Source of the DNA: Caldifarciminota bacterium
GTDB lineage: Bacteria; Hydrothermota; UBA3073; JACQXS01; JAGMCI01
Assembly: GCA_023129325.1 (NCBI GenBank)
Contig: JAGMCI010000052.1
Span: forward strand, 1-32,221
DNA length: 32,221 nucleotides
Direction of reading: 5' to 3'
Below are positions 22,534-29,028 of this stretch, piece after piece. The notes beneath the pieces are model-generated. The model ran no database searches. It was given only the letters and a program-made list of their open reading frames with translations, and was not told the origin of the DNA. Each line of letters opens with the position of its first letter. The stretch's first letter is position 1. The position numbers and the translations under genes were made by a program.

Positions 22534-23708
22534 GTGATTTTATCCCGCATTCCACTTATAATCCCCATTCCTGCCCAGAACAAAATTCCTAATCCCATAA
22601 CATAAGGAGTATTGTCTACCAGATTATGAATAAAAACATTAACAAAAGAAGCGAGTAAAGCAGCCGCTATCCATTTTTTAAAGTCATTACTTCGTTTATA
22701 AATCTGCCAGCTCCATCTTATAAGTATTATAAATATTGACATTAGGATTAAAAACCCTATAATTCCTGACTCTACAAGAAAATTTAGATACATACAGTGG
22801 ATATAGTGAGGACCTTTAGAGCGTCCTGGGAAAGCATATTTTTCGTAAAGCATATAAAAGTTATGTATTCCCACGCCTGTCAAGATGCTATGTTCCTTCC
22901 ACATCCTAATTCCTGGCACAATAGTGACCTTACGCGCCACATCACTTGATAAATTTAATGTACCCATAAGTCTTGTTCTCAATGGAGTAAATAGAAAGCA
23001 AACTCCTATTAAAATAGCAGGCACTAAAACTACCATTATCTTTTTGCGAAGAAGGTAAAAAAGGAAACTGAGAGAAATTATAAGACTAATTGCTGGTCCC
23101 CGAGATACAGTAAGAAAGAAAGTTATAAGCGCCAAGGTAACGGTAATTCCTAAGAGTATTTTCTTATATCCTCTTATAAAAAAGGTAATAAAAATAGGAA
23201 TATTAAAAGCAAGAAAAGATGCCAATATCAAACTATTATAACAAATTGAGATTATCCTCCCTCCTCTCATAGGAGCAACGATTGGAACACCTTTTATAAC
23301 AAGGCTAAAATTTGTAAAATACTGCAAAATTCCTATAATTGAGATAATCAAGACACAGAAAGCAAGCAAATTCACAAGTTTCTTTAGATTTTTTTCATTT
23401 CCCATTCCGTGGTGAAGGTCGTGGTGAACCAAAAGGTTTTTTGAAAGCAAGTATGAAAGGAAATAAATTATAAAGAAAGAACCAGTAATAAGACTATGGG
23501 CCTTATAAACTGCAAAAGCAGAAGAAAGAAGGATAGCTCCTATGAGAGAGAGTTGGACATTATCAAATAAATTCAATGAAATTTTGCTTCTTGACAGAAG
23601 AAAAAAGATTAGAGCTATTATTAATAAAGGGACTGCAACATAAGCTGAAATAGGAGTAAATAAAAGAGCGACTAAAAAGAAATTACAAGACCACTTTTTA
23701 AATGTCAT
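22530..23708 (-). CDS. O-antigen ligase-like polysaccharide ligase/polymerase (Wzy_C)
   Basis: 392 aa with about ten membrane helices. Members join O-antigen to lipid A-core, or polymerise glycans, at the periplasmic side of the inner membrane. The large periplasmic loop before the last helices holds WKEHSILTGVGIHNFYMLYEKY and GPHYIHCMYLNFLVESGIIGF. The segment GxGxxxF...H..YL..L.E.GI.G is the family signature. Residues 93-99 or so (VHHDLHHG) come from a dispersed repeat. The ATG at 23708 lies in a CAGAATGACA repeat and lacks a ribosome-binding site. A TTG at 23738 overlapping the msbA stop is an alternative that would translate the repeat. With the adjacent exporter and GTs this completes a surface-glycan block. 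Confidence 0.82.
   Translation of the reverse strand: MTFKKWSCNFFLVALLFTPISAYVAVPLLIIALIFFLLSRSKISLNLFDNVQLSLIGAILLSSAFAVYKAHSLITGSFFIIYFLSYLLSKNLLVHHDLHHGMGNEKNLKKLVNLLAFCVLIISIIGILQYFTNFSLVIKGVPIVAPMRGGRIISICYNSLILASFLAFNIPIFITFFIRGYKKILLGITVTLALITFFLTVSRGPAISLIISLSFLFYLLRKKIMVVLVPAILIGVCFLFTPLRTRLMGTLNLSSDVARKVTIVPGIRMWKEHSILTGVGIHNFYMLYEKYAFPGRSKGPHYIHCMYLNFLVESGIIGFLILMSIFIILIRWSWQIYKRSNDFKKWIAAALLASFVNVFIHNLVDNTPYVMGLGILFWAGMGIISGMRDKIT
23399..23430. repeat. GGTTCACCACGACCTTCACC element, copy 2 (in ligase gene)
   Basis: On the minus strand it is read as VHHDLHHGMGN, in a loop between two membrane helices. Confidence 0.88.
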
Positions 23709-23730
23709 TCTGAGTGATAGCGAAGAATCT
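23703..23730. repeat. CAGAATGACA dispersed repeat supplying the ligase start
   Basis: On the minus strand it reads AGATTCTTCGCTATCACTCA then GAATGACA; the ATG within is the likely start of the ligase gene. It fills the whole gap after the msbA stop. It relates to the repeat at 2732-2758. Confidence 0.75.
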
Positions 23731-23734
23731 TGTC

Positions 23735-25513
23735 TCAAGACAATTCTTTATCTATAAGTTTTTTATACAATCCTTTATTCTTAAGTAACTCAAGATGAGT
23801 GCCTTGTTCTACTATTTGACCATTGTCTATTACAATTATTCTGTCACAATCCTTGACAGTGGAAAGTCGATGGGCTACAACAATTGCTGTCCTTTTCCTA
23901 AGCATTCTTTCTATAGCTTCCTGGACTTTGCTTTCGGATTCCGGGTCCAAGTGACTCGTGGCTTCATCAAATATAAGGATTTCTGGATTCTTATAAAGTG
24001 CTCTTGCAATTGCAATTCTTTGACGCTCACCACCAGAAAGTTTCACTCCCCTCTCCCCTACCACAGTATTATAACCTTGAGGAAATTCTTTAATAAAATC
24101 GTGAGCATTAGCCAACTTTGCCGCTTCATAGACATCCTCTGGTTTTGCATCAGAAATACCATAAGCAATGTTATTAAAAACGGTATCATTAAAAAGGACA
24201 GGCTCCTGAGTAACAAGTCCAATTAACTCTCTTAGATTCTTTAAGGTAACTTGTTTTATATCCACACCATCAATTTTAATCGTTCCTTGAGAGGGGTCAT
24301 AAAAGCGTGCAAGGAGGTCTGTTAATGTAGATTTCCCAGCACCAGATGAGCCAACAAGAGCAACATCTTCTCCCTTTTTTATTTTGAGTGTTACTCCTTG
24401 AATTACTTCTTTTGAGTGATTGTAGCTAAAACTTATATTATCAAATACAATCTCTTTATTAAAATTTTTGAGTGGAATTGGATTCTCTACCTCTTTTACA
24501 GTAGGTTTAGTATCTAAAATTCTTTTCACTCTCACCATTGCTTGAAATCCCTGTTGCATCCAAACATTTGCCTGTGAGAGTTGTCTCAATGGCTGTGTCA
24601 TAGATATGGCACAAGCTAAGAATATAAGAAACCTATCCGGTGAAAGAGTATGGGTAACAAAAACTTGATATCCTCCATAACCAAGAAGAATACAAGCACC
24701 AACTGCTGTTATAAGTTCTGATAGAGGAACACCAAGAAGTCCAATTCTTTCAAACCTGAGAGCTGACTTTAGATAATTATATGTAGATTGAAAAAATTTG
24801 CGAATTTCAAATCTCTCCATTGAAAAAGCTTTTACTATCTTTATCCCAGAAATAGTTTCTCCTAATGTACTTGTAATTTTGCCCATATTTTCCTGTACTA
24901 CATCACTTCTTTTCCTTAATTTTTTACCTAAAAATCCAATAAGCCAGAATAAGACAGGAAAAGTTATAATGGTAACTAACAGTAACTGCCATGAAAGATA
25001 AAATGCGAGACAAAAATAAGCCAATATAAGCAGGAGTTGTTTCACGAACGCAAGAATTCCATCCTTCACTGCACCCTTGACTTTTGATATATCATTAGTT
25101 ATTCTTGAAATAATTACGCCAGATTCTGAACGATGAAAATAATCTAAAGAAAGGAAGTGAAGGTGAGTATATGTGTTATCTCTAATATTTTTCATAACTC
25201 TTTCCTCAACCGAAGCCCCAAGATAACGATGTATATAGCCAAATATTCCTTTGAATAAAAAAATAAGTACCATAACTATCTGAAGTTTTATAAATGCTTG
25301 GATTCTTGTGCCCTTTAAAAACCAAAAACTAAATTTATTTAAAAGGTCGTTCTTTAAAGAGAAAAAAGTCTCCCCTCCATAGAATATGGCTTTAATAAAA
25401 GGAGCCAGTAGAGAAAGAGAAAAACTTGAAAGTATTGCAAAGCCAAGCATAAAAATGAAGCAAAGTAGAAGTTTCCCCGTATATGGCTTAAGATAGGGAA
25501 AAAGATTCTTCAT
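23735..25513 (-). CDS. ABC exporter, MsbA/lipid A-flippase type
   Basis: 592 aa half-transporter. Six membrane helices (1-315) are followed by a nucleotide-binding domain. Walker A is GSSGAGKST (388-396), the Q-loop is VTQEP, the signature is LSGGERQ (492-498), Walker B is ILIFDE (512-517), and the switch His is in VAHRLST (H548). The D-loop reads SHLD rather than SALD. Length and order match MsbA, which flips lipid A-core across the inner membrane; a related polysaccharide- or lipid-linked-glycan exporter is also possible. The ATG overlaps the stop of the HTH gene (ATGA), and the O-antigen ligase gene follows, which fits an LPS-export role. Confidence 0.9.
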   Translation of the reverse strand: MKNLFPYLKPYTGKLLLCFIFMLGFAILSSFSLSLLAPFIKAIFYGGETFFSLKNDLLNKFSFWFLKGTRIQAFIKLQIVMVLIFLFKGIFGYIHRYLGASVEERVMKNIRDNTYTHLHFLSLDYFHRSESGVIISRITNDISKVKGAVKDGILAFVKQLLLILAYFCLAFYLSWQLLLVTIITFPVLFWLIGFLGKKLRKRSDVVQENMGKITSTLGETISGIKIVKAFSMERFEIRKFFQSTYNYLKSALRFERIGLLGVPLSELITAVGACILLGYGGYQVFVTHTLSPDRFLIFLACAISMTQPLRQLSQANVWMQQGFQAMVRVKRILDTKPTVKEVENPIPLKNFNKEIVFDNISFSYNHSKEVIQGVTLKIKKGEDVALVGSSGAGKSTLTDLLARFYDPSQGTIKIDGVDIKQVTLKNLRELIGLVTQEPVLFNDTVFNNIAYGISDAKPEDVYEAAKLANAHDFIKEFPQGYNTVVGERGVKLSGGERQRIAIARALYKNPEILIFDEATSHLDPESESKVQEAIERMLRKRTAIVVAHRLSTVKDCDRIIVIDNGQIVEQGTHLELLKNKGLYKKLIDKELS

Positions 25514-25890
25514 TTTAAGTATTCTCTTGCTTTACAAGCTACATCAATTACATCCGAATAATCAGAAAGGACTTTCTTAAATTCATTAAATGCTTCTTCT
25601 TTCTTGCCTTCTTTATAAAGATGAATACCTTTATCAAAGATAGCTATTGCACGCTTTCTTTCCTCACTTATTGGAGGTTTCATTTTATGTTTAATTTCTA
25701 CTAACTTGGATTTCTTGGACTTCGCTTCTCTTTTAAGTCCTAACTTATGAAGTTTGGTTTCAATTGATTTCAAGCTTACATTGAAATGTTTTGCAAGTTT
25801 TGAGTTTGCCATACTTTTATAATTTTCCTGTAAAAATTTGATATCCTCTTCATTCCACTTCTTTCTTTCATTTTTTATTTTTTTTGCCAT
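25510..25890 (-). CDS. Small HTH protein with C-terminal TPR-like helices
   Basis: 126 aa. Residues 1-48 (KKWNEEDIKFLQENYKSMAN...LAKHFNVSLKSIETKLHKLGLKR) form a SANT/Myb-like or GcrA-like helix-turn-helix, expected to bind DNA. A Lys-rich linker follows. The last 45 residues (AIAIFDKGIHLYKEGKKEEAFNEFKKVLSDY) look like a TPR helix pair. The ATG at 25890 has a strong AGGAGG; the longer frame to 25947 runs into a TCCCGATTTTAATCGGGA palindrome and is rejected. It sits between tRNA-Arg and msbA, its stop overlapping the msbA start, so it may regulate this envelope unit. I cannot name a specific family. Confidence 0.7.
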   Translation of the reverse strand: MAKKIKNERKKWNEEDIKFLQENYKSMANSKLAKHFNVSLKSIETKLHKLGLKREAKSKKSKLVEIKHKMKPPISEERKRAIAIFDKGIHLYKEGKKEEAFNEFKKVLSDYSDVIDVACKAREYLK

Positions 25891-25926
25891 TTTTCCTCCT
25901 TTTTTTAGAAAAACCAATGCCCCTGG

Positions 25927-25944
25927 TCCCGATTTTAATCGGGA
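25927..25944. repeat. TCCCGATT..AATCGGGA palindrome
   Basis: TCCCGATTTTAATCGGGA, matching 5141-5158. It lies between tRNA-Arg and the HTH gene, where it could act as a processing or attenuation hairpin. No T-run follows in the minus direction. Confidence 0.7.
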
Positions 25945-25974
25945 CAACCATTTACTTCAACCCTACACAAATTA

Positions 25975-26048
25975 CACGCCCGGGGAGACTCGAACTCCCA
26001 ACCTGCGGATTCGAAGTCCGACGCTCTATCCAATTGAGCTACAGGCGC
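25975..26048 (-). tRNA. tRNA-Arg (TCG)
   Basis: 74 nt. The acceptor stem GCGCCTG pairs with CGGGCGT (two G-U pairs). The D arm holds AGCTCAATTGGATAGAGC. Anticodon loop CTTCGAA gives anticodon TCG, and the T loop is TTCGAGT. CCA is not encoded. It follows tRNA-His by about 10 bp in the direction of transcription. Confidence 0.95.
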
Positions 26049-26058
26049 ATCCACTATT

Positions 26059-26136
26059 TGGGGTGAGTGAGGGGAATCGAACCCCCAACCTCTGGATCCA
26101 CAGTCCAGCACTCTAACCAATTGAGCTACACTCACC
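26059..26136 (-). tRNA. tRNA-His (GTG)
   Basis: Anticodon loop CTGTGGA gives GTG. The extra 5' G (position -1, at 26136) faces C73, the tRNA-His identity pair. The acceptor stem is GTGAGTG/CACTCAC and the T loop TTCGATT. CCA appears to be encoded (26059-26061), possibly by chance, since neither other tRNA here has it. Confidence 0.95.
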
Positions 26137-26147
26137 ACTAATTAAAG

Positions 26148-26169
26148 ACTCCCAAATTTATTTGGGAGT
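26148..26169 (-). promoter_or_regulatory. Hairpin in the leader of the tRNA transcript
   Basis: ACTCCCAAA, loop TTTA, TTTGGGAGT. It lies between the promoter at 26225 and tRNA-His. In the minus direction it is followed by CTTTAATT, too weak for a confident terminator; it may be a 5' processing signal. Confidence 0.5.
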
Positions 26170-26224
26170 TTATTACACTATTTACCAATTGCAAGTTTAA
26201 ACTCATCACTGTCTCGACAAAGTA

Positions 26225-26253
26225 AATATACCACAACTTAATAGATTTGTCAA
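26225..26253 (-). promoter_or_regulatory. Promoter of the tRNA-His/tRNA-Arg unit
   Basis: Minus-strand TTGACA (26248-26253), 17-nt spacer, TATATT (26225-26230). It is divergent from, and about 28 bp away from, the rodA promoter. Confidence 0.85.
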
Positions 26254-26280
26254 GGCATAACTTCATAAAAATCAAAATAC

Positions 26281-26308
26281 TTGACAGCAAAAGAATTTAG
26301 TATATAAT
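26281..26308 (+). promoter_or_regulatory. Promoter of the rodA operon (leaderless)
   Basis: TTGACA (26281-26286), 16-nt spacer, TATAAT (26303-26308), then seven bases to the ATG at 26316. Confidence 0.9.
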
Positions 26309-26315
26309 TATACTA

Positions 26316-27530
26316 ATGATAAGTAAAAAATGTTTTAAAGATTTCGACTTTATAATCTTCTCATCAACCTTTCTGCTTCTGGTATTCGGACTTTTAGCAG
26401 TACATAGTACTACTTACCCAAATAATCATATCCTTTTTTGGAAACAAGTTATATGGATTATAATAGGTGTTTGTGTTGCTATTGGTTTTTACCTAAGTTC
26501 ATATAAAATATGGAATGGATTTTCTTGGGTATTTTATCTTCTCTCAATAGGAGGAACTTTACTTGTGCTTGTTATCGGAATAAATGTGCAAGGAGTGAAA
26601 AGATGGATTGGAGTTGGAGGAATTAGGTTCCAGCCATCAGAATTCGCAAAATTAGGAACTATGTTTTTAATGGCAGCTTTCCTTTCAAATAAAAAATTTC
26701 AAATCAGAGGACTAAGGAATCTTATTATCCCACTCATTATTATTGGAATCCCTTTTGTTCTTGTATTATTAGAACCAGATATTGGCACCTCTCTTATCTT
26801 CATATTCCTGGGAATATTAATGCTGTTTTATAAAGGAACAAACCTTTTATATATTTTTGTTATCGGCTCACCTCTTATTGCTTTTATATGTGGAGTTCAC
26901 TGGATTCCATTGTTAATATTTCTAATCAGTCTGGGACTTATCATCTACTTCCTGAAATTCCCACTAACTGAAGGTATTCCAGTATTTTTATTAAATCTTG
27001 TAATAGGCTTATTGCATCCAATCTTATGGAATTGCTTAAAGCCTTACCAACGTGCCAGAATTATTGGATTTCTCTCTCCTTCAAGAGACTTAAGAGGAAT
27101 GGGATGGCAACTCCTACAATCAAAAATCGCTGTTGGCTCGGGAGGACTCACTGGCAAGGGAATTCTTGGAGGAACTCAAAAAGGATTCGCTTTTCTGCCT
27201 CAAGCTCACACGGATTTTATTTTCTCAGCTATGGGAGAAGAACTCGGGTTCTTGGGATGTTGTGTAATCTTTGCTTGTTTTGCAATATTCTTATGGAGAG
27301 CTATTGTGATTGCTAAAACTGCAAGAGCAGATTTTGTGGGGTTCTTGGCTGTTGGAATAGCTGGAATTTTAGGATTTCAAATGTTTATGAACATAAGTAT
27401 GACGCTCGGAATTATACCAGTCGTCGGTGTTCCTTTGCCATTTATAAGCTATGGGGGGTCAAGTATGGTAATTTCTTTAGCAATGGTAGGATTGCTGTTA
27501 AACCTGGCTAAACACCGATATGAATATTAA
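26316..27530 (+). CDS. rodA: RodA/FtsW (SEDS) peptidoglycan glycosyltransferase
   Basis: 404 aa with about ten helices. SEDS proteins polymerise lipid II into glycan strands, RodA in cell elongation and FtsW in division. Motifs are GVKRWIGVGGIRFQPSEFAKL, LEPDIGTSLIF (with the functionally essential Asp), YQRARIIGFLSPSRDLRGMGWQL, GKGILGGTQ, FLPQAHTDFIFS and VVGVPLPFISYGGSS. The PLPFISYGGSS and LPQAHTDFIF wording and the lgt neighbour favour RodA over FtsW, but the partner penicillin-binding protein is not in the window. It is the first gene of rodA-lgt-comF-topA-ferredoxin and starts seven bases after the promoter. lgt follows after 2 bp. Confidence 0.92.
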   Translation: MISKKCFKDFDFIIFSSTFLLLVFGLLAVHSTTYPNNHILFWKQVIWIIIGVCVAIGFYLSSYKIWNGFSWVFYLLSIGGTLLVLVIGINVQGVKRWIGVGGIRFQPSEFAKLGTMFLMAAFLSNKKFQIRGLRNLIIPLIIIGIPFVLVLLEPDIGTSLIFIFLGILMLFYKGTNLLYIFVIGSPLIAFICGVHWIPLLIFLISLGLIIYFLKFPLTEGIPVFLLNLVIGLLHPILWNCLKPYQRARIIGFLSPSRDLRGMGWQLLQSKIAVGSGGLTGKGILGGTQKGFAFLPQAHTDFIFSAMGEELGFLGCCVIFACFAIFLWRAIVIAKTARADFVGFLAVGIAGILGFQMFMNISMTLGIIPVVGVPLPFISYGGSSMVISLAMVGLLLNLAKHRYEY

Positions 27531-27532
27531 AA

Positions 27533-28297
27533 ATGTATCGTACAATCTTTGATTTGGGTCCATTTGCAATTACTTCATGGGGAGTAATGCTGGTAGTTGC
27601 CTTCGTCGCCGGAGTGTGGTTAGCAGAAAAAAGAGCAAAAAAATATAATATTCCAAAAGGCGTAATAACTGACCTCTCACTTGTTCTCATTATAGCTGGA
27701 GTGGTAGGAGGAAGAACAGCGTTTGTCTTTGAAAATTGGGGTTATTATATCCAGAATCCAGGAGAGATTTTAAAAGTGTGGGAAGGAGGACTTATCTTTT
27801 ATGGAGGACTCGGACTTGCAATTTTGTGTGGAATTATTTTTTTGAAAAAGAAAAAAGTGAAAGTTACAGTTGGAATGGATGTGGTTATTCCTTCAGTGGC
27901 TTTAGGAATTTTCTTTGGACGAATTGGTTGCTTCTTAAATGGATGCTGTTTTGGAAAACCAACGAATCTTCCTTGGGGAATTGTATTTCCTCACGATTCA
28001 CCAGCAGGCTGGATATTTAATGAACCAATTCATCCAACTCAAATATACTCAAGTCTTGCCGGACTTTGTATCTTTGGAATTCTTTTAGTGATAGAAAGAA
28101 AAAAGTTATTTGATAGTTACTTGTTCTGGATGTTTTTAGTGTTATATTCGGGATGGAGAATCGGAATTGACTTCTTGAGATATTATGAATCAAAAGTATA
28201 CTTGTTACCGAGTCTTACACATAATCAAGTGGTTTCCATTCTTATACTATTGCTCTCTATTGGAGTAATTTGTTCGTATCGGAGGGCAAAAAAGTGA
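27533..28297 (+). CDS. lgt: Prolipoprotein diacylglyceryl transferase
   Basis: 254 aa, seven helices. It transfers diacylglycerol from phosphatidylglycerol to the lipobox Cys of prolipoproteins, the first step of lipoprotein maturation; at least two substrates lie in this window (764, 13502). It shows WEGGLIFYGGL (83-93) and the family signature GRIGCFLNGCCFGKPT (129-144), whose Arg is the conserved catalytic one. FNEPIHPTQIYSS is also typical. Length is slightly short but complete. Its stop overlaps the comF start (GTGA). Confidence 0.96.
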   Translation: MYRTIFDLGPFAITSWGVMLVVAFVAGVWLAEKRAKKYNIPKGVITDLSLVLIIAGVVGGRTAFVFENWGYYIQNPGEILKVWEGGLIFYGGLGLAILCGIIFLKKKKVKVTVGMDVVIPSVALGIFFGRIGCFLNGCCFGKPTNLPWGIVFPHDSPAGWIFNEPIHPTQIYSSLAGLCIFGILLVIERKKLFDSYLFWMFLVLYSGWRIGIDFLRYYESKVYLLPSLTHNQVVSILILLLSIGVICSYRRAKK

Positions 28298-29028
28298 ATT
28301 TCTTTCAAGATATATTTAATTTTGTTCTTCCATCATATTGCAGTATATGTAGGAAGGCACTTGAAAAAGGAGAAAAAGTTGTCTGTGATGAATGTTTTAA
28401 CAACATTCCAATAATTGTTCCACCATTTTGCGAGAGATGTGGAAAACCCACTGAAAACGAAGCTGTCTGTAATGAATGTATTGAGTATCCACACGAGGTT
28501 GCAAGAACAAGAGCTTTAGGTGAATATAAAGAACCGTTAAGTAGTTTAATCTTACTCATTAAGTCAATGAGACCCAAAATATCTATCACAAAGAGACTTG
28601 GTATATTGATGAGTAGAATTCTTAAAGAAGATGAAATATTGAGTCAGGCTGATGCACTTGTTCCTGTCCCTTTATATCCTGTGAGAAAAAGGGAAAGGGG
28701 ATTTAATCAAAGTGAAATCCTGTCTCACGAAATCTCAAATTATATAGGAATCCCAGAATTGACTCAAGTGCTTCTTCAAATAAAACCGACAAAACCACAG
28801 AAAAGTTTTACTTCAGAGGAACTTGAGCCTCAAGAGAAGAGGAAGAAAAGGGTGAAAAATGTTAAGGATGCTTTTAAAGTTAAAAAAACAAATGAAATAA
28901 AAGGTAAGAAAATAATTCTTATAGATGATGTTATGACCACGGGAGCCACACTTGACGAATGCGCAAGAGAACTTTATTATGAAGCAGAGGCAAGTGAAGT
29001 TTATGCTATAGTGGCTGCAAGAGCATGA
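28294..29028 (+). CDS. ComF family phosphoribosyltransferase-like protein
   Basis: 244 aa. A double zinc-ribbon N-terminus (CSIC 16-19, CDEC 31-34, CERC 46-49, CNEC 59-62) is followed by a PRTase-like domain with VPVPL, RERGFNQS and the PRPP loop IILIDDVMTTGAT (207-219). ComF proteins assist natural transformation in several bacteria; the biochemical role is unresolved. I choose GTG 28294 because GGAGGG lies seven bases upstream and it overlaps the lgt stop; the TTG at 28270 is a weaker option. The stop overlaps the topA start (ATGA). Confidence 0.9.
   Translation: MNFFQDIFNFVLPSYCSICRKALEKGEKVVCDECFNNIPIIVPPFCERCGKPTENEAVCNECIEYPHEVARTRALGEYKEPLSSLILLIKSMRPKISITKRLGILMSRILKEDEILSQADALVPVPLYPVRKRERGFNQSEILSHEISNYIGIPELTQVLLQIKPTKPQKSFTSEELEPQEKRKKRVKNVKDAFKVKKTNEIKGKKIILIDDVMTTGATLDECARELYYEAEASEVYAIVAARA

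Noticed and set aside
25835-26138. ORFs running over the tRNA genes
   Set aside because: They read through clear tRNA-His and tRNA-Arg structures on either strand.
26148-26169. Terminator of an upstream gene
   Set aside because: No gene on either strand ends here, and the T content after the stem is weak; it lies within the leader of the tRNA unit.
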